This document shows, one piece after another, positions 44,201-51,698 of a DNA stretch of 64,000 bases. Within the stretch, counting starts at the first letter, position 1. Every line of letters starts with the position of its first letter. The position numbers were made by a program, and so were the translations under genes. The DNA lies in assembly GCA_964464385.1 (NCBI GenBank), contig CAYXFZ010000001.1, positions 7,757 through 71,756 of the forward strand, read 5' to 3'. The notes beneath the pieces were generated by a model, which was not told where the DNA came from, made no database searches, and saw only the letters and a program-made list of their open reading frames with translations. This stretch comes from CAYXFZ01 sp964464385 (lineage in GTDB: Bacteria; Planctomycetota; UBA1135).

Positions 44201-44276
44201 AAGAAATTGTCGTATCCAGGACTACCCAAACAACACCAACGATCAATACGCTGGCAAAGATGGCAAGGGCGCGCAT
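41208..44276 (-). CDS. Large exported protein with carboxypeptidase regulatory-like domains
   Basis: About 1022 residues with a single N-terminal helix (MRALAIFASVLIVGVVWVVLDTTI) and a long extracytoplasmic part. Several Ig-like carboxypeptidase-regulatory-like (CarboxypepD_reg) units can be seen: VNVVDEQGNPLVGIKIDV, RGRILDPSGRGVSDGMVAFF and LAGWVEDEKGRPWPQMGISLLRWEDG. The C-terminal part has FVEESGEPFPLTRFDLELNG and GNYRLTAFNKEEVPVASVLIQL. A 10-N gap is at 43109-43118; the frame stays open across it. No catalytic site is seen. It is the last gene of a minus-strand run with a small protein, a TPR protein and a sigma-like gene, so it may be the regulated product. Confidence 0.78.
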   Translation of the reverse strand: MRALAIFASVLIVGVVWVVLDTTISSSALQSKNTKEADLVGSRDTLEDSPLDTSENSTDSLVPPQSLTLEGSAKTRATSNGQRKRVTPAGFELFLSVGVAKEHATQIHFLPMTEELGTYILESQGEAGGAAIAKQAAEIVLSPNQGKVDLSSLMPGMEYFAWCESPGFQIEPRLLQLPLSREAKHWVMNPASPIQVNVVDEQGNPLVGIKIDVQPRSDNPEYFEWGWRKRLAASFFERQAETDAQGSFVLHTPLVGGVSIKAGPHPGYAWQTKHGVFAGEEMLLRMHPTLRIRGRILDPSGRGVSDGMVAFFSAAPGGGSEEAGSAFLEKGGTYALEVDASPPMLMAMAFCEGYAPVLLHTHRPRPGEDRELDFHVEPAVTLSIKLXXXXESRTPLANWTATFSSGPWDWVPGHFTTDATGFLQTDSFFVAGKTYQMELFGNDQILDPIPVLVPASEDKVVAVQVAGLARIEAVNRLGGWEDPPKRISWSWRGLGGPSWSPETTPSPWLQAGSGRLLVELQSGRELRQELVLRGHGIQVQFPETSPFELRFTLPEAEKAWSVVILDDGGFPAHAQEGVTGVQELLLEPGEWILRAEAGDQRVNAGPIRLTSDLDLGLLFSSTGLLAGWVEDEKGRPWPQMGISLLRWEDGLFEQVLADAKGQFSFSQLPGGRYQLTVLAWRTGLLDAPDLVTEVILGAGEVRPDLKLVLRRPNLSVRVPGGLEAGMSAFAVDDSSLQRTRPNGQGLARLGRPTGLGWAGVLQASAGSIQFASGATDPQTESLTPEWGQDRRSWSFVEESGEPFPLTRFDLELNGNLWPRPFTLSKTSSLQWRADPGLPIALRFSLPGGGSLRFRPSEHPSGSVVLGSLARAWPLLVTDLASTPMTGAEIFLPLVGERFLVNRDGRSPVFGPAEEFMVVEMAGRWSVHTSLGKESQIFLRQTAGRTFLQTAEGLQAVDLFLEPQFELGYSWIPKISKEGATAWEISEAPEGNYRLTAFNKEEVPVASVLIQLTPQEGNAIQIR

Positions 44277-44464
44277 CAGCGGCGCCAGCGACCGTTGCGT
44301 CCCAGCGGCTCGTACTTGCCGATGCTTCCGGTGATGCGCGGGTCGTCACCGCGACCGGTATTGCCCGTGTTTGAAAGGAGGGCAGGGCTCAGGACAATCG
44401 CAACCAAAGCGAGCGCGGAAAACCAACGCAGGGAGCGAGAGAAAAGGGAGGGCAAGGAGTTCAT
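44276..44464 (-). CDS. Small membrane/exported protein
   Basis: A 62-residue protein (MNSLPSLFSRSLRWFSALALVAIVLSPALLS) with one hydrophobic segment and a polar, Gly/Arg-rich tail (NTGNTGRGDDPRITGS). It lies between the TPR gene (25 bases away) and the large beta-domain gene, whose ATG overlaps its stop. The spacing supports a real gene. Family not recognised. Confidence 0.55.
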   Translation of the reverse strand: MNSLPSLFSRSLRWFSALALVAIVLSPALLSNTGNTGRGDDPRITGSIGKYEPLGRNGRWRR

Positions 44465-44489
44465 CGTGGAATTTTCAAGGCTGGGAATG

Positions 44490-45092
44490 TCAAGTCGCGG
44501 CTTGGCGGTAGGCGCGGAGGTCGCGGCGGGTGGTGAGGCAAAACGGATCAAGACGGGCGGCCTCTTCCACCAAGGAGAGGGCCGCGCGAGGACCATGCCG
44601 AAGTTCAATAGCGGCCGCTTTATTGCGCAGAGCGCGGGCACGTAAATCCGGGCAAGCCCTCGTAATTTCAAGAGCGCAGTCGATTTCCCGTTCCGCTTCG
44701 GCAAGATGTCCGCCGCGGAGGAAGGTCGCCGCAAAAGTCAGGCGGGCAAAGGGGTCGGTTGGCCGGAGTCGAACGGCAAGCTCGGCCCAAGGCCCGGCAT
44801 CATCCCAATCGTTGGGAAGAACTGGGGTGGAACCAAAAACAACATCGGCCAACAACGCATTCAGATTAGATCGGCACTCGAAGCGAAAGCGAGAAAGGGC
44901 ATCTCGCTCCTCGTGCAATCGTGTGCGCACACGGTGAGGATTCTTGGGGACGATTCTCCGGTCAGGCCGATAAGCAATGCCGTCCTGACGTCGCAATCCG
45001 GCATCCACGGCCGCCAATAGACATAGGTGTCCAATTTCCCGAGAGGAGGTTTCCGCAAATGCGCCGGCAGCTCGTAGCAAGGATGGATTCAA
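44490..45092 (-). CDS. TPR-like protein coupled to sigma-like gene
   Basis: About 200 residues, starting at a TTG that overlaps the upstream stop (TTGA). The C-terminal half has TPR-type helices: PWAELAVRLRPTDPFARLTFAATFL, HLAEAEREIDCALEITRACP and GPRAALSLVEEAARLDPFC. There is no obvious signal peptide; the N-terminus (NPSLLRAAGAFAETSSREIG) is helical. It may act as a partner or regulator of the upstream sigma-like protein. The start is not certain. Confidence 0.6.
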   Translation of the reverse strand: MNPSLLRAAGAFAETSSREIGHLCLLAAVDAGLRRQDGIAYRPDRRIVPKNPHRVRTRLHEERDALSRFRFECRSNLNALLADVVFGSTPVLPNDWDDAGPWAELAVRLRPTDPFARLTFAATFLRGGHLAEAEREIDCALEITRACPDLRARALRNKAAAIELRHGPRAALSLVEEAARLDPFCLTTRRDLRAYRQAAT

Positions 45093-45721
45093 AAGTCTTG
45101 CTTGGTCGCGCCTTTTGTTTTGGCGGAAGGGAGTTGCCAGCCACGAGGCAGTTCCCAGTTGGCAAGATCTCCACAAGTTTCCTCCCATACTGCATGCATG
45201 CGTTCTTCCACTTGGTCGAGAGGAATGCCAGTAAGTTCGGAGACTTGAGAAAAACTTTGATTCTCAACGAGAAACAAATGCAGCAAGGCCCGCTCGGCAA
45301 CGGGAAGTGTGTTGAAACGCTGTTGCAGTCGCGAGGAAGGCTCTCCGACCGCACCGTTTACCGTGCCCAAGTCATCCTCTGGGTCGGACAGATCACGCAA
45401 AATCTGGGACTCGACCCAAAACAAAAATGCTTCCGAGCTGAGGTGAAGGCGATCCCGCCGTGCAGCCAATCCAAAGAGTCGGGCCACGATTAGCTCGGTG
45501 GGCAACACCAAAAAGTGGCGCATCATGACTTGTCGGACGCCACGCTCAATCCAAGGAGCCAGATGCTGAAACAGATGGCCTAGCTGAACAAACCGTTCCG
45601 GGCCTTGGGCGCCCTGAAAGGTGACGCAACTCTCTTGAACCTGATTCCAGCTGGTCTCTCGCTTGGGAGAGCAGGAATGAAGGACGCGAAGAAGAGGGGG
45701 GACTTCCCGGGAAAGAGGCAT
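45089..45721 (-). CDS. Divergent sigma-70-like regulator
   Basis: A 210-residue protein. ATG 45721 has a GGAG ribosome site 7 bases upstream. The last third resembles sigma region 4: RFNTLPVAERALLHLFLVENQSFSQVSELTGIPLDQVEERMHAVW, a helix-turn-helix after the LPxxxRxxxxLxx pattern. The region-2 part (FVQLGHLFQHLAPWIERGVRQVMM; FLFWVESQILRDLSD) is strongly diverged, so promoter recognition is unproven. It heads the operon TPR-small protein-large beta-domain protein. Confidence 0.65.
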   Translation of the reverse strand: MPLSREVPPLLRVLHSCSPKRETSWNQVQESCVTFQGAQGPERFVQLGHLFQHLAPWIERGVRQVMMRHFLVLPTELIVARLFGLAARRDRLHLSSEAFLFWVESQILRDLSDPEDDLGTVNGAVGEPSSRLQQRFNTLPVAERALLHLFLVENQSFSQVSELTGIPLDQVEERMHAVWEETCGDLANWELPRGWQLPSAKTKGATKQDF

Positions 45722-45898
45722 GGATTGCTCCAAGGGAAAAAGGAGAGAAGGGCCGACTTGACCCAGATGTCCACCGAGATTCGGGAGGCCTTCGGAACAG
45801 AAAAATCAGAACATTTTCAATCCAATTTGCGACTTCCTGGAAACTGCAGTTTTTTCAAAATGGAAGTTTTTCGAAACGTCGGGCAGTTTGAGACGTAA

Positions 45899-46031
45899 AG
45901 AGGGGCGAGACCCATGAGGTGCCTGTGCCCTACACCGAGGCCAGGCGTTTCTGCGGGGCGAAAGCCCTTGCCTTCTGATCGGTGAGGCCGGTTTGCGCAC
46001 TCTGGGGGGAGCGCAGCCGGCCGATTTTTTT
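45899..46031 (+). ncRNA. Candidate structured RNA (6S-like long hairpin)
   Basis: This non-coding stretch can fold as one extended hairpin. Nested pairs are CCCA 45911-45914/TGGG 46003-46006, GGTGC 45918-45922/GCACT 45997-46001, CACCGA 45933-45938/TCGGTG 45979-45984, AGGC 45943-45946/GCCT 45970-45973, and GGGC 45956-45959/GCCC 45964-45967 with a GAAA tetraloop. A large, nearly symmetric bubble (10 and 12 nt) lies in the middle, as in 6S RNA. It ends in a strong terminator with a T7 tract. There is no SRP (GGAAGCAG-like) or RNase P signature. The identity as 6S is only a structural suggestion; outer closing pairs are weak. Confidence 0.4.
45986..46031 (+). terminator. Rho-independent terminator
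   Basis: GGCCGG (45986-45991) pairs with CCGGCC (46017-46022); TTTGCGC and GCGCAG extend the stem with one bulge. The stem is followed by seven T (46025-46031). No gene on the plus strand ends here, which supports an RNA gene upstream. The 5' arm overlaps part of the alternative long hairpin. Confidence 0.75.
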
Positions 46032-46084
46032 GTGGAAAACCCGGGGAAAGCGTGGAAAACTCCAGCCGGAAGTTTGTGGAAAAC
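46031..46084. promoter_or_regulatory. Cluster of three DnaA-box-like sites
   Basis: TGTGGAAAAC occurs at 46031 and 46075 and CGTGGAAAAC at 46051. The first two fit the DnaA consensus TTWTNCACA on the opposite strand exactly; the third has one mismatch. All have the same orientation, 20-24 bases apart. Confidence 0.5.
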
Positions 46085-46092
46085 CTGTGGAG

Positions 46093-46441
46093 TTAAGGTT
46101 GGACCGTGAGCTTGTGAGTGCTGGAAAAGGGATCCGCCCAATAACGCAGGAGTCCCGTGGTGGAATCAAAGTCCCAGGTCCAGGTGCCCGTTGGGTCGCT
46201 GGAAAGGATCACAGTAACAATATCCGCATGGCATTGAAGCCCCACTCGTCATGCATTCGGGCGTAGTCACTCTCCAGGTGCCAAGCAACACCAAGCGGAT
46301 CTCCTTTGGCAGCGTTGCTGACATTCAAACCATGAAGAATCATTTCTCGACCTTGGTCATCCAAGAGCCTGGGCGGCAACGGGATTGAGCAAGAGGCACC
46401 GACAAGAATCAGGAGGGGCAGGAGAATTCTTACCAGATCAT
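46093..46441 (-). pseudogene. Remnant of endoglycoceramidase-like GH5 lipoprotein gene
   Basis: The 5' part reads as a lipoprotein signal (RILLPLLILVGASC) followed by LLDDQGREMILHGLNVSNAA and YARMHDEWGFNAMRIL, the N-terminus of GH5 endoglycoceramidases. It runs out at a TGA near 46214. In another frame the remaining bases encode DPTGTWTWDFDSTTGLLRYW and HKLTVQP before a TAA, which looks like the C-terminal beta domain of the same enzyme. The whole catalytic barrel is missing. The likely ATG (46441) is one base out of frame with the signal sequence. This could be true decay or an assembly deletion. Confidence 0.75.
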
Positions 46442-46474
46442 TTTAAAACAAAATCGCGCCAAGAACGGCTCAAT

Positions 46475-46480
46475 TAGAAT
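46475..46480 (+). promoter_or_regulatory. -10-like hexamer TAGAAT
   Basis: TAGAAT is 6 bases before the ATG at 46487. The spacer GGCCCC contains no ribosome-binding site, consistent with a leaderless start. Confidence 0.5.
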
Positions 46481-46486
46481 GGCCCC

Positions 46487-47482
46487 ATGAGCGAAGTTGC
46501 ACCCCGTGGCGTCCGCTGGACCATCCGTTTCCTGGCTTTTTTGCTGGCAATTCTCTTGATGACTTTCTTTGACTTTGTCTTGGGCGACATCGATGATATG
46601 AAAGGGCCGCGCTTGAACGATTACTTGCAAGTTGCTCCCCAATTGCAGGAACGCCATCTTGAACTTCAGCTCCGCGTAAAAACAGCAGAATCCTCGGTCG
46701 TGCGTGAACGGGAGATTCAAAAAAATCTCCAGGTCAGTTTGGAAAACGCACAGAGCACGATGGACCAAATGAGCGAAATCCATCGCCTACGCTTAGAGAA
46801 AAGTCAGCAGCCGACCGAACGAGAGATTGGGGCCCTGACTCAAGCTCAGGAGCGATTTCTCAAAACCCAGGAAAGTTTTGAGAGTGCCAACGCCAAGATT
46901 GGCACGCTTGAGGCGGATCTACACCGTTTTCGGGCGGACAAGAACTCCGTTCAGGAAACCATTCGGGAACTGGAGAAGCCAGGTCGCGAGTCCTACCAGG
47001 ATGCTTACGAAGCGTTTCGGTATCGGACGGCCGTCTGGAAATTAGCCTTTATTGTGCCGGTGTTTCTTTCTGGTTCCTGGGTTTTGGCACGTCGGAAAGG
47101 GAGCCCCTACCGACCGCTTTGCCTGGCTTGGATCGGTGCGGCTTTTCTGCAATTGGGCATGGTGATGCACGAGCATTTCCCAAAGGACTACTTTAAATAC
47201 ATTGCAATCGCAGCCTCCGTTTCGATCGTTGGTTGGTTTCTTCTGCGTCTGATTCGCAATGTCTCCACTCCCTCAAGAGATGCATTGCACCGCAGGCGTC
47301 GCGAGGCTTACCACGGCTCTATGTGTCCGGATTGCGGCTATCCATTTCCGGAATCTCATGGGGCCACCAGCTCTTGCAGTTCATGTGGAGTGGAGTTGTT
47401 TGGTCCGTGCAACGCATGCGGGGAGAGTCGTCACCGGCTATTGCCGTTCTGCTTGCATTGCGGGGCGCAAACAGCCGCCTGA
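46487..47482 (+). CDS. Membrane protein with coiled coil and C-terminal zinc ribbon
   Basis: A 331-residue protein. One N-terminal membrane helix (about 12-32, IRFLAFLLAILLMTFFDFVLG) is followed by a long coiled coil (about 50-170; LQERHLELQLRVKTAESSVV, LEADLHRFRADKNSVQETIRELEK). Three more membrane helices follow (about 185-265), then a double zinc ribbon at the end: MCPDCGYPFPE, CSSCGVELFGPCNACGE and CLHCGAQ. The four CxxC pairs suggest two zinc sites in the cytosol. Function unknown. The MATE gene starts on the base after its stop. Confidence 0.78.
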   Translation: MSEVAPRGVRWTIRFLAFLLAILLMTFFDFVLGDIDDMKGPRLNDYLQVAPQLQERHLELQLRVKTAESSVVREREIQKNLQVSLENAQSTMDQMSEIHRLRLEKSQQPTEREIGALTQAQERFLKTQESFESANAKIGTLEADLHRFRADKNSVQETIRELEKPGRESYQDAYEAFRYRTAVWKLAFIVPVFLSGSWVLARRKGSPYRPLCLAWIGAAFLQLGMVMHEHFPKDYFKYIAIAASVSIVGWFLLRLIRNVSTPSRDALHRRRREAYHGSMCPDCGYPFPESHGATSSCSSCGVELFGPCNACGESRHRLLPFCLHCGAQTAA

Positions 47483-48895
47483 ATGGGCGATACGCTGATG
47501 CCGCCAAGCTCGGGTTCGCGCCGCGAAGTCTTGGCCATGGCCTGGCCGATCTGGATTTCTATGATTTCGGTCACGATCAAGGGCGTGGCCGACATGATCA
47601 TGGTCGGGCAGTTGGGCGCAGATTCTCTGGCGGGTGTTGGTTTGGGCGGTGTCCTTGCCTTCAATGGCCTTTGTTTTTGCATGGGGGTGATTCGCGGGCA
47701 AAAAAGTTTGGTCAGTCAACATCTTGGCGCCGGTGAAAAGAAACAAGCCTTTTCTTTCGGCCTGCACGCCTTTTGGCTGTCGATCGTCTTTGCGGTGCTG
47801 TTAGCCGTCCTGGCCGGGGTTGCCAAACCCTTGTTTGCCCTCATCGCAGGCCCCGCGAATATGAGCGACGGAGCCACGAGCGCCGGGGAGGATTACTTTG
47901 CCATGCGCTTGCTGTGGAGCGGTGCCATGTTGACCGCCCTAGCTGTGGCTGAATACCAGCGCGGCATTGGTCGCACCCGCCTGCCCATGGCCGCAGATTT
48001 GATTTCCCAGCCGCTGAACATTTTCTTCAATTGGATTTTGATTTTCGGAAACCTGGGCCTGCCCGCTATGGGCGTGGAGGGGGCCGCGTTTGGCACCGGC
48101 CTCTCCGACCTGGTTTCCTTGGTGTTGTTGGTTTTGTTTTCCCGGCGCCCATACCGCAAAGAGGAACTAGCCTTCTCTTGGCAGAAAATACGCCGGGTTT
48201 GGTCCGTGGGGTTCGCCAGCGGCGTCCAGTTCACTCTAGAGGTGGGCGCCTATACCATGATCACTTGGTGTATCGCATTCTTGGGGACGGCAAGCATGGC
48301 CGCCCACCATGCAGCCATCAATATTTTGCACTTTGCATTCATGTCCATGGTGGCCATTGGTGACGCAGGATCGGTTTTGATCGGGAAATACGTCGGAGCC
48401 ATGAAATGGAAAACAGTGGATCGAGTGTTTCAGTCCATGATGGCAATCATGTATCCCGTGGTGTTTGTCATCGGTGGTGTCCTTTTCATATTCGGAGATT
48501 CCATTATTGGCCTGTATGTTCGTGATGCTTCCGAGGCCGGCAACGCCGAGGTCATTCGTCTTGGGTCAACTCTTTTGAAAGTGGCGCTGGTTTGGCAACT
48601 TGGCGACGCTCTGCAAGTCGCATACCGTTTCTCATTGCGGGCGGCGGGGGACCACACTTGGGTCATGTGGGCCGGCATTCTCACCGCTTGGTTGTTGACC
48701 GCCCCTCTTGCCGCCGGAGCGGTGTTCCTTCTCAAGGGGACGGTGGTCACGGTTTGGTGGGTTTGGACGGTAGAAATATTTTTCGGTGCGTGGCTGTTCC
48801 GCCGCCGCTGGAAAAGTGGTCATTGGAAAAACAAGCGGCTCGTTGAAGACGGACAAACCGTTCTTGCCGACCCGGCGGTCCAGCCCCCGGCCTGA
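47483..48895 (+). CDS. MATE-family efflux transporter
   Basis: A 470-residue transporter with about twelve membrane helices in two halves. Typical segments are LAMAWPIWISMISVTIKGVADMIMVGQLGADSLAGVGLG, SQHLGAGEKKQAFSFG in the first half, and GVEGAAFGTGLSDLVSLVLL and FMSMVAIGDAGSVLIGKYVGA in the second. MATE proteins exchange Na+ or H+ for drugs, cationic metabolites or cell-wall precursors; the substrate is not predictable. It follows the zinc-ribbon protein without spacing, so the two are co-transcribed. Confidence 0.92.
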   Translation: MGDTLMPPSSGSRREVLAMAWPIWISMISVTIKGVADMIMVGQLGADSLAGVGLGGVLAFNGLCFCMGVIRGQKSLVSQHLGAGEKKQAFSFGLHAFWLSIVFAVLLAVLAGVAKPLFALIAGPANMSDGATSAGEDYFAMRLLWSGAMLTALAVAEYQRGIGRTRLPMAADLISQPLNIFFNWILIFGNLGLPAMGVEGAAFGTGLSDLVSLVLLVLFSRRPYRKEELAFSWQKIRRVWSVGFASGVQFTLEVGAYTMITWCIAFLGTASMAAHHAAINILHFAFMSMVAIGDAGSVLIGKYVGAMKWKTVDRVFQSMMAIMYPVVFVIGGVLFIFGDSIIGLYVRDASEAGNAEVIRLGSTLLKVALVWQLGDALQVAYRFSLRAAGDHTWVMWAGILTAWLLTAPLAAGAVFLLKGTVVTVWWVWTVEIFFGAWLFRRRWKSGHWKNKRLVEDGQTVLADPAVQPPA

Positions 48896-48916
48896 TAGGA
48901 TTTCCGGGAGAACACC

Positions 48917-51679
48917 ATGACGGAATCTCCTTCGCCCAAAGGCCTCAAGCGAGACGGTTTCGCCCGCCTCATGGCCGAGGTGCGTCACGATCGGGAAAAG
49001 CCGGTAGTGGCCGATCTCATCCTGGAAGAGGGTCGGACTTTCGGGGATTTCCAACTCATCCGCCTCCTGGGCCGGGGTGGCATGGGGGTGGTCTGGGAGG
49101 CCGAACAGGTTTCATTGGGGCGCCGGGTTGCCCTCAAGCTGTTGCCACCTGGCGCCAATATTGCCCCTTCTACTTTGCGCCGTTTCCAGCGCGAGGCCGA
49201 AGCCGGGGGCCGTTTGGCGCACCCTGGTGTGGTCCAGGTTCACGCAGCTGGCGAAACCGAGGGCGTGCCCTGGATTGCCCAGGAGCTGGTTGGCGACGGT
49301 ACCACCTTGGCCGATCAGTTCGAGGCCTTGCGGCGCATGAAAAAACCGCCTGAGGATTGGTACGCAGCCACGGCCGAGTTGTTTTCTGATTTGGCGCAGG
49401 CCCTGACCGTGGCCCACGAAGTTGGCGTTATTCATCGCGACATCAAACCAGCCAACATTTTGTTGGATGCGGACGGCCGTGCCAAGGTCGCTGATTTCGG
49501 CCTAGCCGAAGTGGAAGGCTCCCTGCAGATTTCCCGCGAAGGCGATTTTTCCGGCTCTCCCTTTTATATGTCCCCGGAGCAGGCCATGGCCAAGCGCATG
49601 GGGATTGACCATCGCACTGACATCTTTTCCTTGGGCACGACGCTTTATGAAGCATTGACGCTCCAGGTCGCCTTCCCCGGCGACACGCGCGAAGAGGTCC
49701 TCGGTCGCATTGTTTCTGAAGATCCCCCCGAGCCCCACAAAGTGCGCGGCCGAGTGCCGGGGGATTTGTCCGTCATTTGCATGAAAGCGATCGAGAAGAG
49801 TCCGTCTCGGCGTTACGAATCCATGGCTGCCTTCGCCGAGGATTTGGAGCGTTTCCTCGCCAACCAGCCTATTTTGGCCAAGCCCCCTGGGCCCGCAGCC
49901 CGCACCTGGAAGTGGTGCTTGCGCCACCCGGCCTTCGCCACGGGTATTGGTGTTGCTGGCGTCTCCTTCGCCGTCATCTCTTGGTTGTTGGTGGAAACCA
50001 TGGCCGCCCGTGCCGCCGAGTCCGAGTCCGCCTCCCTCGCCCGCGCTGCCGCCGTTGCTGCCGAAGAATCCGCGGCCGTTGCTTCTCGCAATGCCGAGAC
50101 CAGCGAACGCGCCCTGACCTTTCTCCTCGAGACCTTCGAGGAGTTGGAGCCAGAACAGTCCCGAGCGCAAACGATTTCCGTGGCTGATCTCGTGACCCGA
50201 GCCGGCGATCGCTTGGGCATTGCTTTGGCTGGCGAAGACGAAGTGGCCTCCAGACTGCTGGTGGTCTTGGGTCGCCTCAATCGCGCCCTAGGGCGATTGC
50301 CCGAGGGCATGTCCCAACTTTCCGAGGCCGCCGCTCGCGCAGAGATCGCCTTTGGCACCGACGATCCGCGCACGCTGGATGCGCAGTTCGAATTGGCCGT
50401 GGTCGAAATTGAAAACCAGGACTGGGAGTCTGCAGAAGGTCGGCTCGTTGGCATGCTGGCCGCTCTGGAAAACAATCAGGCAACTTCGGAAGAACGATTC
50501 CGCGTTCGTTTCCGGATTGCTTCCTTGCAGGACGATGCCGGTCGCGATGACGAGGCTCACCGGAACCTCAACCTTCTGGTGACGGATCAACAAGCCCTTT
50601 TGGGGCCGAGAGATCCTGCCACCTTGCGCACCCTCAATCGATTGGGGGAATTTCACTTGCGCCGAGACCGCGCCCCCATTGCTCTCGGTTTTTTGCGGCA
50701 AGCATGGGAGGGCCGTCGCGATCGCTTCGGCCCCAGCCATCCGGAAACTTTAACTTCCCTCTTTAATGTGGCTTCGGCTCTGATGAAGGAGGGGAGGGCC
50801 GTTGCGGATGCAAAACAGAGTGAGGAAAAATATGAACAAGCCCAAGCCATGTTTGACGAAGTCTTGCAGGGTCGCATGGCGCTTTATCCCGCCAGCCATC
50901 CTTGGGTGATCGTCGTTCGGAGCAACCTTGCGGGTTTATCTTTTTATCGCGGCCGACTGGAAGATGCGCTTGTTCAACAAGAGGAAGTGTTTGCCAGCAT
51001 GAAGGCGGAGCATGGCATGAATCACACCGACACTTTGGCCGCGGTTGTCAACTTGGCGCGCACTTGTTTGCGGGCGGACCGCTTCGCCCGCGCCGAAGTT
51101 CTCTTGGAGTCGGCGGTGACCTCTGCCCAATCCCATCTGGGCCCATCCCACTTTCGCACTCTGCAACTCCTCACCGTCCGGGCGGATTCCCGACTCTTGG
51201 CCGATCAGTTGCCCGGCGCCGTTGCCGACGCCGGTCTTGTGGCAGAACCATGGACTACGATCGAAAGCGCGATCCCCGCCTGGCCAGAAAATCGGTCTGG
51301 CCGTGCCGCCGTGCGCCGCCACGCAAGAGCCTTGGCCGAGAACGGCGAGTTGGATCGTGCCCTGTCGCTCCTACAGTCCTTGGCCGGAGCGGGCGTCCCT
51401 GGTACCTTTGAGGGCGAGGCCGATCTCGCCGAATGGAAATGGCGAGCCGGTCAGCCTCAAAGCGCATTGGATTCCGCCCGTCGCGTTGTCGAATCCCTGC
51501 GCGCTGCAGGCCCGCTGACGAGTTTGGAACGGCCGGCCTTTTTGCGCTTGGCCGCGATCGAACAAAGCCTCGGCAACACAGCCGAGGCGGCAATTCTATT
51601 GGCGGAGCTGGGTGCCTTGCCGCACCTTTCCCCATGGGAAACGCGCAAGCTGGCTGAATTGAACCAGGCGCAGCCCTGA
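48917..51679 (+). CDS. Serine/threonine protein kinase with TPR sensor domain
   Basis: A 920-residue membrane kinase. The kinase domain (about 44-315) is intact: Gly loop GRGGMGVVWEAE, Lys74 (VALKLL), catalytic HRD 173-175 (IHRDIKPANIL) and DFG 193-195, with activation-loop end SPFYMSPEQA. One membrane helix lies at about 339-360. The outer part has an Ala/Glu-rich helix and then TPR-like repeats over about 400-900, many with the Kinesin-light-chain pattern (RTLDAQFELAVVEIENQDW, ETLTSLFNVASALMKEG, VVRSNLAGLSFYRGRLEDAL, DTLAAVVNLARTCLRAD). The TAGGAT at about 48896 and GGGAG site precede ATG 48917. Confidence 0.95.
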   Translation: MTESPSPKGLKRDGFARLMAEVRHDREKPVVADLILEEGRTFGDFQLIRLLGRGGMGVVWEAEQVSLGRRVALKLLPPGANIAPSTLRRFQREAEAGGRLAHPGVVQVHAAGETEGVPWIAQELVGDGTTLADQFEALRRMKKPPEDWYAATAELFSDLAQALTVAHEVGVIHRDIKPANILLDADGRAKVADFGLAEVEGSLQISREGDFSGSPFYMSPEQAMAKRMGIDHRTDIFSLGTTLYEALTLQVAFPGDTREEVLGRIVSEDPPEPHKVRGRVPGDLSVICMKAIEKSPSRRYESMAAFAEDLERFLANQPILAKPPGPAARTWKWCLRHPAFATGIGVAGVSFAVISWLLVETMAARAAESESASLARAAAVAAEESAAVASRNAETSERALTFLLETFEELEPEQSRAQTISVADLVTRAGDRLGIALAGEDEVASRLLVVLGRLNRALGRLPEGMSQLSEAAARAEIAFGTDDPRTLDAQFELAVVEIENQDWESAEGRLVGMLAALENNQATSEERFRVRFRIASLQDDAGRDDEAHRNLNLLVTDQQALLGPRDPATLRTLNRLGEFHLRRDRAPIALGFLRQAWEGRRDRFGPSHPETLTSLFNVASALMKEGRAVADAKQSEEKYEQAQAMFDEVLQGRMALYPASHPWVIVVRSNLAGLSFYRGRLEDALVQQEEVFASMKAEHGMNHTDTLAAVVNLARTCLRADRFARAEVLLESAVTSAQSHLGPSHFRTLQLLTVRADSRLLADQLPGAVADAGLVAEPWTTIESAIPAWPENRSGRAAVRRHARALAENGELDRALSLLQSLAGAGVPGTFEGEADLAEWKWRAGQPQSALDSARRVVESLRAAGPLTSLERPAFLRLAAIEQSLGNTAEAAILLAELGALPHLSPWETRKLAELNQAQP

Positions 51680-51698
51680 TCCCCACCCCGGCTGGTAT

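Noticed and set aside
46093..46441. The TGA in the GH5-like remnant as a possible second selenocysteine codon.
   Set aside because: Read-through in the same frame gives unrelated sequence; the matching C-terminal part is in a different frame, so this is a deletion and not recoding.
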